A DNA stretch of 64,000 nucleotides, from NCBI GenBank assembly GCA_964398055.1, contig CAYNLK010000029.1, positions 11,892 through 75,891 of the forward strand, read 5' to 3'. Position numbers and translations under genes: made by a program. Source of the stretch: CAYNLK01 sp964398055. Its GTDB lineage: Bacteria; Chloroflexota; Anaerolineae; 4572-78; J111. Below are positions 33,645 through 42,277 of this stretch, one piece after another. A model generated the notes under the pieces. The model had not been told where the DNA came from and made no database searches. It saw only the letters and a program-made list of their open reading frames with translations. Numbering within the stretch: position 1 is the stretch's first letter; the number at the start of each line of letters is the position of its first letter.

Positions 33645-36304
33645 TACGCAGCTGGCTGTGAGCCGTCGCGCTGCCCGCTGGCCAACTCCCAACCCAGATA
33701 AAGCGGGGCCAACTGGGCCAGCAATATCCAGATCATTGCAATGAAAATCACGGTCTTGGCCAAAGATAACTGGCTATCCAGATTAGCCTGGGTTTGGTCA
33801 ATATTCAGTTTGACGTTTTCGACCAGGGCGATGTACTCATCCACCGAGGCCACGATACCGTCAACGTGCTGGTTGATTGTACCCACATTGTCCGAAATCG
33901 CCACAATATCCTGGCTAACAGCGCTCAGGTTATTGTCAGAGAAAGCCTCCAACGCCCGCAACTGGTTGGACAGTACGGTCAAGTTATCGGCTACCGCAAC
34001 TACCTGGTCAACCTGCTGGTTGATCGCGGCGATATCTTTCGACAGGGTCACCACATCCTGCCCAACTTTGCTAAAGTCCACATTGGCATACGGTTCCAGA
34101 GTTCGCAGTTGGGTAGCCAGAGCCTGGAGACTATCGGCCGCCACCACATACTGATCGAGCTGCTCGTTGACCGCGGCCACGTTATCAGACAAGGCCAGGA
34201 TGTCATCACTGATACCACTCAGATTGTTATCCGATATCGCCTGCAGCTGGCGCAGTTGGTTCGATATTGTGGCCAGATTATCGGATACGGCGACCACCTG
34301 GTCAACCTGGCTATTGATTGCCGCCACATTCTCTGATAAAGCCAGGATGTCTTGGCTAACAGTACCCAGGTTGTTATTCGAGATAGCCTCCAACCCGCGC
34401 AGTTGTTGGGAAACATTCTCCAACTGCCCGGCTGCCGCAACAATGGCCCCGATCTGGTTACTGATCGTCCCCACATTGCCAGACATCGCCAGGATATCCT
34501 GGCTGACAGCACCCAGGCCATTATTACGAGCGACCTCCAGGGCGCGCAACTGGTTTGAGACAACCTCCAGTTGGTTGGCGGCTTTGACCAGTTCGTCGAT
34601 CTGGTTATTGATGTTGTTCACATCGCCGGACAGCATCAAAATATCATCACTAACCACATCCAGATTGTTGTCGGACACTGCCTCCAGAGCGCGGAACTGC
34701 GTCGATACCTGATCCAGAGTTTTCAGCGTGCCCACCAGGTCATCAAGCTGGCGATTGATGGCGGTCACATCTCTGGACATTGTGGCGACACCTTGATCAA
34801 CCGTCTTCAGATTGGTGTCGAGCAGCTCATCCATCCCTCGCAATTGGGTTGACAGACGATCCAGGCGGCTACTCAATTCATTTGATGTGTCGGTCATCTG
34901 GACTTTGTAGTTGCGATCCAGGTAGTTCAGTTCCCTGAGCAGGGCCAGGGTGGTATTCACATTCCCTTCGGTGGTGTCAAAAACAAAGGGAATGATCCGG
35001 TTGACCTGATCGATCGTGTCCGGCACTTCGCCACTCACAATTTTGGAGGTTTGCGCCAGGGCCTGATCCGTTTGTTGGACCGCGCCCCGGGTATTAGCCA
35101 GGGTGGTTTCTACATTGCCCAGAAATCCTTGCGTGGCCTCAGCCACCGGGATAATAGTGGCGTTGGCCTGGTCAAAGGCGTCGGGCAGATCCTGGCTGGC
35201 AATTTTGATGATTTGGTCAAGGGCGGCGTCGGTCTGCTTAACCGTTTCGCTGGCATCGACCATGGTCGCTTCTACACTCCCCAGCAGCCCCTTGGTTACG
35301 TTGGCGGTGGCCGGGATAGTGGCATGAACCCCATCGATGACATCGGGGATGTTGCGGCTGGCAATCGTAACGATCTGGTCCATAGCCGCATCGGCCGTAT
35401 CAACGGTTTTGCTGGCGTCAACCATGGTCATTTGGACGTTACCCAGCAGGTCCTGAGTCATGGCAGCCGTTGGAGGAATGGTGGCATAGACGGCGTCAAT
35501 GGTATCCGGCACATCTTGACTGGCAATACTAACCACCTGATCAAGCGCCGCGCTGGATAGATCAACCGTCTGGCTGGCATTCACCAATGAGCCTTGTACG
35601 GTACTCAGGAGACTCTGGGTGGCCTCAGCCACCGGGGGAATAGTGGCGTGGACATTATCGATAGCGTTGGGAACATCTTGGCTGGCAATCTGGATGATCT
35701 GGTTGAGCGCGGCATCGGTCTGGTTAATCGTCTGGCTGGCATCCACCATGGTTGTCTCCACATTATTGAGGAGATTTCTGGTGACCTGCAAGGTAGAGGG
35801 GATCGTGGCGTGCACCTGGTCGATGGTGTCAGGCACAGGCCCACTGGAGATTTTTAGAAGCTGGTTCACCAGCGGACCGGTCTGGGTTGCCGTTTCCCCA
35901 GCGTTGACCATAGCCGTTTCCACATCGCTCAACAAGGTCTTGGCAACTTGGGCCGTGGCGGGAATGGTGGCGTGGACATCGTCGATAGCTTTGGGAACAT
36001 CCTGGCTGACAATTTGGATGACCTGTTTGGCAAAGGCATCGGCCTGGTTAACGGTTTCACTGGTATTTAATACCGCTGATTGCACATTGCTGACCGTTGA
36101 GGAGACTTCCTGAACCGAGCCTTTGGTTTCCTCCAGGGCGCCTTTGGTGGTGACCAGGCCGTCCGATGCAAGCGCCAGTGTACTTTTGGTCGCTGTGCCC
36201 ACTCCATCAATGACCTGACTGCCAAAGATAATCCCGACCACACTCAAAACCACCCCCAGAATACCGACTGCAAGCAAAATATACCCGATTATGCGTCGAA
36301 ACAT
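33644..36304 (-). CDS. Bitopic membrane protein built of 7 x 54- and 7 x 49-residue repeats
   Basis: An 886-residue protein of unrecognised function. Seen: an N-terminal transmembrane helix (about 4-28), a short Ser/Thr-rich segment, seven tandem 54-residue repeats (about 85-462; core QDVPDTIDxVHATIPxTAxVT), an 18-residue linker, seven tandem 49-residue repeats (about 481-823; core LSNQLRALEAxSDNNLxxVSQDILALS), and a C-terminal transmembrane helix (about 850-872). ATG 36304 has GGAGG just upstream; the ATG 15 nt earlier would place that site inside the gene. 49 is seven heptads, so the second array is predicted coiled coil. Monocistronic, with its own terminator. Confidence 0.85.
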   Translation of the reverse strand: MFRRIIGYILLAVGILGVVLSVVGIIFGSQVIDGVGTATKSTLALASDGLVTTKGALEETKGSVQEVSSTVSNVQSAVLNTSETVNQADAFAKQVIQIVSQDVPKAIDDVHATIPATAQVAKTLLSDVETAMVNAGETATQTGPLVNQLLKISSGPVPDTIDQVHATIPSTLQVTRNLLNNVETTMVDASQTINQTDAALNQIIQIASQDVPNAIDNVHATIPPVAEATQSLLSTVQGSLVNASQTVDLSSAALDQVVSIASQDVPDTIDAVYATIPPTAAMTQDLLGNVQMTMVDASKTVDTADAAMDQIVTIASRNIPDVIDGVHATIPATANVTKGLLGSVEATMVDASETVKQTDAALDQIIKIASQDLPDAFDQANATIIPVAEATQGFLGNVETTLANTRGAVQQTDQALAQTSKIVSGEVPDTIDQVNRIIPFVFDTTEGNVNTTLALLRELNYLDRNYKVQMTDTSNELSSRLDRLSTQLRGMDELLDTNLKTVDQGVATMSRDVTAINRQLDDLVGTLKTLDQVSTQFRALEAVSDNNLDVVSDDILMLSGDVNNINNQIDELVKAANQLEVVSNQLRALEVARNNGLGAVSQDILAMSGNVGTISNQIGAIVAAAGQLENVSQQLRGLEAISNNNLGTVSQDILALSENVAAINSQVDQVVAVSDNLATISNQLRQLQAISDNNLSGISDDILALSDNVAAVNEQLDQYVVAADSLQALATQLRTLEPYANVDFSKVGQDVVTLSKDIAAINQQVDQVVAVADNLTVLSNQLRALEAFSDNNLSAVSQDIVAISDNVGTINQHVDGIVASVDEYIALVENVKLNIDQTQANLDSQLSLAKTVIFIAMIWILLAQLAPLYLGWELASGQRDGSQPAA
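33836..34864 (-). repeat. Seven tandem 147-bp repeats (49-residue units)
   Basis: The second repeat array in the large membrane-protein gene. All seven units are exactly 49 codons with no indels. Conserved positions are L..LS.QLR.LE and SDNNL..VS.DILALS. Internal units are closest to each other, and the outer ones more diverged. Confidence 0.9.
34919..36052 (-). repeat. Seven tandem 162-bp repeats (54-residue units)
   Basis: The first repeat array. Seven units of exactly 54 codons; the seventh is degenerate (IIPFVFDTTEGNVNTT). Each unit has two Pro positions (QDVP and ATIP), so helices are probably interrupted twice per repeat, unlike the second array. Confidence 0.9.
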
Positions 36305-36790
36305 TTTTCCTCCGAACATAGTTACAGTTGGAGAGCAAAGCCACCTTTGGCGACTTTACGCTGCCACATTTCGCGATCCATCACTTTTGAGCACCCTTCT
36401 AACTATTAGGTTAGGGTGGTTTTACCACTTGTGATGCAGGGCTTGGGTGAAACCTGCGTTATATTTGTGAGACAGCGGAAAGATAGTGGCGGACCTTTGT
36501 TCTTGAGGGTTTGTCGTTTGAATTGCTTGGCCTGGAGCCGGCCCAGGGTTGGACCAGAGGCTGGCTTAACCCACGGCGGGAGGATTGGGAATTGCCACCT
36601 ACCCGCAGTTTTGCCAGTTCGAGTTATAGCATTAGACACAATCATTAGCCTCTTTGCTCTGATGATAATTGTGTGATTACTCTTTTCCCCACACGTATTT
36701 TACACGCATTTTCAGTTTGCGTAAATTCGCGGTATCGCTATGAATCGGTCCAAAAGGCAAAATTGGATCTGCTGATCCTTACTATTTACC

Positions 36791-36975
36791 AGGGTGTGTT
36801 CAGATTTGGAGGATGACATAATGTTGGTCGATATTTTGAATCGCTGAAAGCACTGAGGTGATGCTGATTCCGCTGAATTTGAGGCTTGTCTCAGCGTTTT
36901 CAATCTTTTTAGCATCCTCAGCGATTCACTCGGTCTGCACAATCCTAAATTCGCCCCCAAATCCGAACGCACCCT
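36791..36975. mobile_element. MITE-like element, 185 bp, 7-bp target duplication
   Basis: AGGGTGTGTTCAGATTT (36791-36807) and its inverse (36959-36975) match at 15 of 17 positions. ATTTACC occurs directly outside both ends (36784-36790 and 36976-36982). The interior has inverted CTCAG/CTGAG blocks and no coding frame. Confidence 0.8.
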
Positions 36976-36990
36976 ATTTACCAGAATCAT

Positions 36991-37019
36991 TTGAACTATT
37001 TATTAGAAACATTTATAAT
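36991..37019 (+). promoter_or_regulatory. Near-consensus promoter of the radical SAM gene
   Basis: TTGAAC (36991-36996), a 17-base spacer and perfect TATAAT (37014-37019). Transcription should begin near 37026, two bases before the ATG at 37028, so the mRNA is predicted to be leaderless. It begins 9 bp after the MITE duplication. Confidence 0.75.
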
Positions 37020-37027
37020 GGCTGGTC

Positions 37028-38410
37028 ATGACCATGCTCACCGTACCTGCCAGCGCTCCACCGGCATTTCACCTGTTGGCCAAACCGACCGGGGCCATCT
37101 GCAACCTGGGCTGCAAATATTGTTTCTTTCTGTCCAAAGAGCTGCTCTACCCCGGCAGCCGCTTCCGCATGGTCGACGAGTTATTGGAAATCTACATCAA
37201 ACAGCTCCTGGAGGCCCACCGGGTCCCTGAAGTCAACGTAGCCTGGCAGGGCGGCGAACCAATCCTGATGGGGCTGGATTTCTTCCAACGCGCCGTGGCA
37301 TATGTGCAGAAGTATCAGCGGGCCGATCAGCAGGTGCTCCACACCATACAGACCAACGGCACCAACCTTGACGCTAACTGGGCGACTTTCTTCAAACAGC
37401 ACAACTTTCTGGTCGGCTTGAGCGTGGATGGACCCAGGGAACTGCATAACACCTACCGGGTTAATAAAGGGGGCGAAGGCAGCTTTGATCAGGTTATGCG
37501 GGGATGGGCAGCTCTGAAGGAGCAGCAAGTTGATGTCAACATCCTCTGCACCGTCCACGCCGCTAACGCCGACCATCCGCTGGAGGTCTACCGCTTTTTC
37601 CGGGACGAGTTGGATGCTCGGTTCATCCAGTTCATTCCCATTGTAGAACGGGCCACCAGCGACTTACTGCCGCTGGCCAACCTGGGCTGGAGCGAGCGGC
37701 CCGGCGGCGAGCGGCCGCTCTACACCCAGCAAGGCAACCTGGTCACCGAGCGGTCGGTGGGCGCACTGCAATATGGCCGCTTTCTGATCGACATCTTTGA
37801 AGAGTGGGTCCGGCGAGACGTGGGCCAGGTTTACGTGCAGTTGTTTGATGTGACCCTGGGCAGCCACGTGGGCCAGCATAATCTGTGCATCTTTGCCCCC
37901 ACCTGCGGCAACGCCCTGGCCCTGGAGCACAACGGTGATCTTTACTCGTGCGACCATTACGTGGAGCCGGCTTACCTGCTGGGCAATATCAAAGAGAGCC
38001 ACATAATCGAGTTGCTCGCCTCCGACCAGCAGCGCCAGTTTGGGCAGGCCAAGCTCGATACCTTGCCCCGCTACTGCCGGGAGTGTGAGGTCCGTTTTGC
38101 CTGTAACGGCGGCTGTCCCCGCAACCGCTTTTGCCAAGCGCCGGACGGTGAAGCGGGTCTGAACTACCTGTGCGCCGGCTACAAGCTGTTTTTCAACCAC
38201 GTCGACCGGCCCATGCGCATGATGGCCGAGCTGCTGCGGCAGAATCGGGCGCCGGCCGAGATAATGCAATGGTACGCCGCCGCAAACGCCAAACGAGCCG
38301 GGCAGTTTGCCGCTGCCAAGCGCAACGATCTCTGCCCGTGCGGCAGCGGCAAAAAGTTCAAGCTGTGTCACGGGCGTCAACCGGTTGTGACCGCCGGAAG
38401 GCAGGCTTAA
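37028..38410 (+). CDS. Radical SAM/SPASM enzyme, anaerobic sulfatase maturase type, with SEC-C tail
   Basis: A 460-residue enzyme. The radical SAM cluster motif is CNLGCKYCF (residues about 25-33). The C-terminal SPASM-type cysteines are CGNALALEHNGDLYSCDHYV, CRECEVRFACNGGCP and YLCAGYK. This matches anSME/AslB enzymes that oxidise a Cys or Ser to formylglycine. A SEC-C zinc motif, LCPCGSGKKFKLCHG, ends the protein. No sulfatase is encoded in the window, so the substrate is elsewhere or differs. The start is ATG 37028, or 37034. No Shine-Dalgarno is seen, in keeping with a leaderless mRNA. Confidence 0.88.
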   Translation: MTMLTVPASAPPAFHLLAKPTGAICNLGCKYCFFLSKELLYPGSRFRMVDELLEIYIKQLLEAHRVPEVNVAWQGGEPILMGLDFFQRAVAYVQKYQRADQQVLHTIQTNGTNLDANWATFFKQHNFLVGLSVDGPRELHNTYRVNKGGEGSFDQVMRGWAALKEQQVDVNILCTVHAANADHPLEVYRFFRDELDARFIQFIPIVERATSDLLPLANLGWSERPGGERPLYTQQGNLVTERSVGALQYGRFLIDIFEEWVRRDVGQVYVQLFDVTLGSHVGQHNLCIFAPTCGNALALEHNGDLYSCDHYVEPAYLLGNIKESHIIELLASDQQRQFGQAKLDTLPRYCRECEVRFACNGGCPRNRFCQAPDGEAGLNYLCAGYKLFFNHVDRPMRMMAELLRQNRAPAEIMQWYAAANAKRAGQFAAAKRNDLCPCGSGKKFKLCHGRQPVVTAGRQA

Positions 38411-39150
38411 TGCGCGCCTTGATTATCATGCTGCAAAAGTCCATCCTGCTGCTGGCTCGCCACTGGTATCTGGCAGCCATCCTGCTGGCCTGGTTTGTTT
38501 TGACCCTGGCCTTTTTAGCCCCGCTGTTGATGGTTGCGGGCCAGCCTGGTGCAGCTCAAACTATTTATGGCTGGCTGGCCCCGCATGACCATCAGCTTCC
38601 GCAGCGCTCCTATTTTTTGTTTGGGCAACATGGTTGGGTGCAGACTTATTCCCTGGAGCAAATCCTGGCCTGGGGCGGCGACCCCAATCGGCTGCGCGCC
38701 TTTGTTGGCAACCCGGAGATTGGCTTCAAAATGGGCATGAACCAGCGGATGACGGCCATCTTCGGAGCCATTGTGGGGGGCGGCCTGATCTGGGGCCTGG
38801 CCGGCGGGCGACCCCGCTTGGGCGCCGGCTGGTTCATAGTGCTCAGCCTGCCGTTGCTGCTCGACGGTTTCAGCCATATGTACAGCGAAAACAGTGGCCT
38901 TGCTTTTCGGGACAGCAACGGCTGGGCGGTCGCTCTGACCGGAGGAATATTTTCCGCTGATTTCTACAAAGGTTCGACCGCCGGCACGCTCAACTGGCTG
39001 CTGCGTACCGTGACCGGCCTGTTATTCGGCCTGGGGCTGGTCTGGTTTCTGTTTACTTATCTTTCGGTTCAGTTTGCGCAAATACGCCAAAAACTGGAGC
39101 CTAAACTCAAAAGAGCCGCCGGCCGATCCTCACCCGCCAGCCAGGAATAG
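38410..39150 (+). CDS. DUF2085-type predicted membrane protein
   Basis: A 246-residue protein with about five hydrophobic helices. The region GFKMGMNQRMTAIFGAIV, LPLLLDGFSHM and LLRTVTGLLFGLGLVWF match the DUF2085 layout as I know it, though the usual Cys pair is missing. The ATG overlaps the stop of the radical SAM gene (TAATG), so expression is coupled. Function unknown. The coupling suggests it works with the maturase-like enzyme. Confidence 0.7.
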   Translation: MRALIIMLQKSILLLARHWYLAAILLAWFVLTLAFLAPLLMVAGQPGAAQTIYGWLAPHDHQLPQRSYFLFGQHGWVQTYSLEQILAWGGDPNRLRAFVGNPEIGFKMGMNQRMTAIFGAIVGGGLIWGLAGGRPRLGAGWFIVLSLPLLLDGFSHMYSENSGLAFRDSNGWAVALTGGIFSADFYKGSTAGTLNWLLRTVTGLLFGLGLVWFLFTYLSVQFAQIRQKLEPKLKRAAGRSSPASQE

Positions 39151-39473
39151 CGTCCAATGCTCAGGGTAACCAGATCGCTGGCCCTCCGGCTTCGACCAAC
39201 TGCCAAAACTGATCGGTTTCGACATCCAATAGTCAGAGGCCCGATCTCGACCCCAGCTCTTTCAAAGCCAGGTTCTAGAAAATCAAAATGGCGCCCATCA
39301 CCTGACCATCTAGTCTGGGTGTCTTCAAATTTGACAAATCCATTATTTTTTTGATAATAGCGACTAAATCTCAATTAGCAGCGCAAACCAACGTTGATCA
39401 CTTTGTTTTGCTCATTATTGAGAATTCTTCTCATTATCTGGCACAATTGTGATTTACGTTCAAGGAGTCAATT
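39151..39473. other. 323-bp intergenic region before the metal permease
   Basis: Apart from a Fur-family-like box at 39419-39433 and a CAAGGAG ribosome site before ATG 39474, I see no gene or repeat here. Confidence 0.6.
39419..39433. promoter_or_regulatory. Possible Fur/Zur/Mur-type operator upstream of the ABC-3 permease
   Basis: TGAGAATTCTTCTCA: arms TGAGAA and TTCTCA are perfect inverses. Read as a 7-1-7 box it differs by one base from TGAGAAT-n-ATTCTCA, a known Fur-family form. It lies 41 nt before the permease start, in a position to block transcription. Confidence 0.5.
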
Positions 39474-40337
39474 ATGTTTGATTGGTTGAGTTATCTGACC
39501 CAACCGCTGGGCTATGCCTTCATGGTGCGCGGCTTAATGGCCGCGTTGATTGTCGGGATCGTCTGCGCCGTGTTAGGTTCTTACATTGTGCTGCGGGGGA
39601 TGGCTTTTTTGGGCGATGCCCTGGCCCACGCCATTTTACCCGGCATCGCCGTAGCCTATTTGCTGGCCGGGAGCAATCCGCTCTGGTTGTCGGTGGGGGC
39701 GTTGGCAGCCGGCGTGTTGACCGCCCTGGGGATTGGGGCGATCAGCCGCGGTGGCGTGAAAGAAGACACTGCCATTGGGGTGATGTTTGCCGGCATGTTT
39801 GCCCTGGGCATCGCCCTGATCTCGACGGTGCGCAGCTACACCGTTGACCTGACCCACTTTCTGTTTGGCGACGTGTTGGGCGTCTCCACCGGTGACCTGT
39901 GGCTAACCGGCCTGTTTGGAGGACTGGTCATTGTAACGGTGCTGGCCTTTTACAAAGAATTTCTGGTGCTCTCCTTCGACCCGTTGCTGGCCAGAACATT
40001 GCGCCTGCCGGCCAGCTTTTTGAACTATCTACTGCTGTTGCTGATTGCCATCACCATTGTGCTGTCGCTACAAACCGTTGGTATTGCTCTGATGGCGGCC
40101 ATGCTGGTGACACCGGCCGCTGCGGCCTACCTGTTGAGTCGTCGTTTGCCGGTGATGATGGTCCTGGCGGCTACCATTGGGGCCGTCAGTGCGGTCAGCG
40201 GGCTTTATTTATCTTTTTACATCAATGTCGCCTCTGGCCCGGCCATTGTGCTCATCTGTACCCTCTTTTTTCTGCTGGCCTTTCTTTTTTCACCCCGGCA
40301 GGGTGTCTTCTGGCAGAGATTTAGCCCGGCCAAATAA
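39474..40337 (+). CDS. ABC-3 family metal permease (ZnuB/MntB type), orphan
   Basis: A 287-residue permease with eight or nine helices. LGSYIVLRGMAFLGDALAHAILPGIA is split by the first helices and is the diagnostic ABC-3 sequence, and SLQTVGIALMAAMLVTPAAAAYLL is the conserved late segment. It would move Zn2+, Mn2+ or Fe2+. The usual ATPase and binding-protein genes are not present on either side, so it must borrow partners from elsewhere or is a leftover. A Fur-like box upstream supports metal regulation. Confidence 0.9.
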   Translation: MFDWLSYLTQPLGYAFMVRGLMAALIVGIVCAVLGSYIVLRGMAFLGDALAHAILPGIAVAYLLAGSNPLWLSVGALAAGVLTALGIGAISRGGVKEDTAIGVMFAGMFALGIALISTVRSYTVDLTHFLFGDVLGVSTGDLWLTGLFGGLVIVTVLAFYKEFLVLSFDPLLARTLRLPASFLNYLLLLLIAITIVLSLQTVGIALMAAMLVTPAAAAYLLSRRLPVMMVLAATIGAVSAVSGLYLSFYINVASGPAIVLICTLFFLLAFLFSPRQGVFWQRFSPAK

Positions 40338-40654
40338 TCCACCCGGTCGATTCTGTTGGTCAATTCTGCGGCTAATAGCGGTGGTTAATCGCATAATCTT
40401 TATTTGACGAGACCGGATTAGATTCTATAATCGCTGGTATAAACTGAACTTGGCTCATATCCAGAATAAGTGCAAAAGTGACCGGCACTTTTCGTTAATA
40501 ACGAAGAAACAGTCGCCAAAGACGAGATTGAATTGGAATTGTTTAAGTGCCGGTCACTTGTACTTGACATGAGCCACTGAACTTTACTCGTGGCTGTAAA
40601 CGACGTCAACTCCAGTTCTCAAAATTCTCAGTTATCCAAAGAAGACATCCCAAA
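40338..40654. other. 317-bp intergenic region
   Basis: It contains a MITE-like element (40452-40575) and little else; the rest is AT-richer DNA with no gene-like frame. Confidence 0.7.
40452..40575. mobile_element. MITE-like element, 124 bp, 9-bp target duplication
   Basis: It begins GGCTCATATCCAGAATAAGTG and ends with the inverse CACTTGTACTTGACATGAGCC; an inner pair AAGTGACCGGCACTT / AAGTGCCGGTCACTT (about 40475-40489 and 40545-40559) strengthens the fold. ACTGAACTT is present on both sides (40443-40451 and 40576-40584). Non-coding. Confidence 0.8.
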
Positions 40655-41680
40655 ATGGCCAAAAGACAGGTCCGCCCACAAACAAATCAACGTTTCTTGA
40701 CTCTGGACAGAAGGATCATCGCCTTGCTGGTGGCGCTGGCCCTGATCCTGATTGCCGGCTGGGCGACTATGCAAGGCGACTCATCGTTTATTACCGCTTT
40801 CCTGCCGGGGACGCCTACGCCAAATCCATCCCCCACCTCGACCTTCACCCCAAGCTCTACTCTGACGCCGATGCCGCCAGCTACCGCCACCCCCAGCCCC
40901 ACCTCAACCCCTACGCCCCTGGCCCAGTTCAGCAGTCCGGTCACGCCGGCCGCCAGTACATCAGCTACACCGGTTGAGGTCCCACTCTACACTTACAGGG
41001 TCGTTAACTCCTACCCACACGACCCAGAAGCATATATTCAAGGATTGGTATTTGAGGAGGGTTTCTTTTATGAAGGCACCGGCCGCCTGGGCCAGTCGAG
41101 CCTGCGCAAAGTGGTTATCGAAAGCGGTGAAGTGGTGCAACGGATCGACCTGGCGCCAGTGCTATTTGGGGAAGGCATCACTATTTTTGGCGAAAACATC
41201 ATCCAGCTAACCTGGAAAAGCAGGGTCGGTTTTGTATATGACAAGGAGAGTTTTGAGCTGATCAAAATGTTCAGCTACCCGACCGAAGGTTGGGGCATCA
41301 CTCACGATGGCGAACGATTGATCATGAGCGATGGGACGGCCAATCTCTATTTTTGGGAGCCTGAAACGTTAGCGGAGATTGGCCGGGTGGAGGTAGCTGA
41401 TAATGGTCAGCCGGTTATGCGGCTGAACGAGCTTGAATATATCAACGGGGAAATCTGGGCCAACGTCTGGCAAACCGACCGGATTGCCCGCATCGACCCG
41501 GACAGCGGCCGCGTGGTCGGCTGGATCGATTTGACCGGCTTGTTAAGCGCCGAGGATCGGGCGCAGCAGCCGGTAGACGTCCTCAACGGCATTGCCTATG
41601 ATGCTGAAAACGACCGCTTGTTTGTGACCGGGAAACTGTGGCCCAAGTTATTTGAGATTGAATTGCTCCCGGTGAAGTAG
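40655..41680 (+). CDS. Glutamine cyclotransferase family protein, membrane-anchored
   Basis: A 341-residue protein. An N-terminal anchor (about 22-40), a Thr/Pro-rich spacer (50-105) and a beta-propeller domain of the plant/bacterial glutaminyl cyclotransferase family (YPHDPEAYIQGLVFEEGFFYEGTG, EGWGITHDG, LNELEYINGEIWANVWQTD, VLNGIAYD, FVTGKLWPKLFEI). The enzyme makes N-terminal pyroglutamate. Here it would act outside the cell membrane. Monocistronic. Confidence 0.9.
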   Translation: MAKRQVRPQTNQRFLTLDRRIIALLVALALILIAGWATMQGDSSFITAFLPGTPTPNPSPTSTFTPSSTLTPMPPATATPSPTSTPTPLAQFSSPVTPAASTSATPVEVPLYTYRVVNSYPHDPEAYIQGLVFEEGFFYEGTGRLGQSSLRKVVIESGEVVQRIDLAPVLFGEGITIFGENIIQLTWKSRVGFVYDKESFELIKMFSYPTEGWGITHDGERLIMSDGTANLYFWEPETLAEIGRVEVADNGQPVMRLNELEYINGEIWANVWQTDRIARIDPDSGRVVGWIDLTGLLSAEDRAQQPVDVLNGIAYDAENDRLFVTGKLWPKLFEIELLPVK

Positions 41681-41738
41681 GGTTTTATGTTTTTCCGGCC
41701 CGGATAGATCGGCTTAATGGAGCCGGGGCCGCCAACGT

Positions 41739-42038
41739 TACGAACGGCAGGGCTTGCCGGTCGAGGAGGCCGCCCTGGCCCGGGCCGAACAGGAATGTCT
41801 GGCCGATAGCGAGATCAGAGCGCGCCGTCAGGAAGGGGAAGCGGTTCGGCAGGCTGAATTGGATCGCCACTATGTGGAACAGTTTGCCGGACAGGTGCGC
41901 CGGCTTTTTCCGGGGGCCGCGAGGTGGTGATTGCCGAACACGCCTGCCTCAAATACAGCAGCCGCCAAAAGCCTGGCTGAGCACGCCATTCGACTGGCCG
42001 TGATGGCCCGCATCCGCCACGTCGAGACCGTTCGTTAA
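41739..42038 (+). pseudogene. Frameshifted DUF2293 fragment
   Basis: Three frames are needed to read the family pattern. The first gives an Ala/Glu-rich helix (YERQGLPVEEAALARAEQ) to VRRLFPG; a shift gives REVVIAEHACLKYSSR; a second shift with loss of some residues gives KSLAEHAIRLAVMARIRHVET. These match the DUF2293 C-terminal domain as I remember it. No functional product is possible. Confidence 0.65.
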
Positions 42039-42229
42039 TGAGTGTAAACCCCCATTTTAACGCCGGGACCGATTTTGATCAGCCCAGCCGTCAAGGCATA
42101 CGTGACCTCGCTGGGGATCAATTCCTTGGCCCCATTGGCCAGGGCCAACTTGGCCTCATCATAAGCCCGAATATCTTGCAGCATCTCCGCCTCGGCCACT
42201 AGCCGCTGATATTCCTCATGCGGCACCAT
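42035..42229 (-). pseudogene. Truncated Phd/YefM-like antitoxin fragment
   Basis: A 64-residue frame. The segment MVPHEEYQRLVAEAEMLQDI and AYDEAKLALANGAKELIPSE resembles the middle of Phd/YefM-type antitoxins that are followed by an XRE domain. The conserved downstream part is replaced by an unrelated tail (LIKIGPGVKMGVYTH). No toxin gene is adjacent. It overlaps the DUF2293 fragment by four bases, end to end. Family call moderate. Confidence 0.45.
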
Positions 42230-42277
42230 TTTGACAAATCTAGTAACTCGTTATATAGTTTTTGTAGTCGAGGGTTT

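Larger units (their letters stand above)
36305..37027. other. 723-bp intergenic region
   Basis: It holds the upstream region of the repeat-protein gene, a MITE-like element at 36791-36975, and a promoter at 36991-37019. No gene-like frame of conserved appearance was seen in 36320-36780. Confidence 0.7.

Noticed and set aside
33740..36110. CRISPR array
   Set aside because: The repeats are 147 and 162 bp, contiguous, in one open frame and without spacers; they encode protein repeats.
42238..42258. PadR operator
   Set aside because: Only a short TAAC-TC-GTTA inverse is seen; too weak to list as a site.
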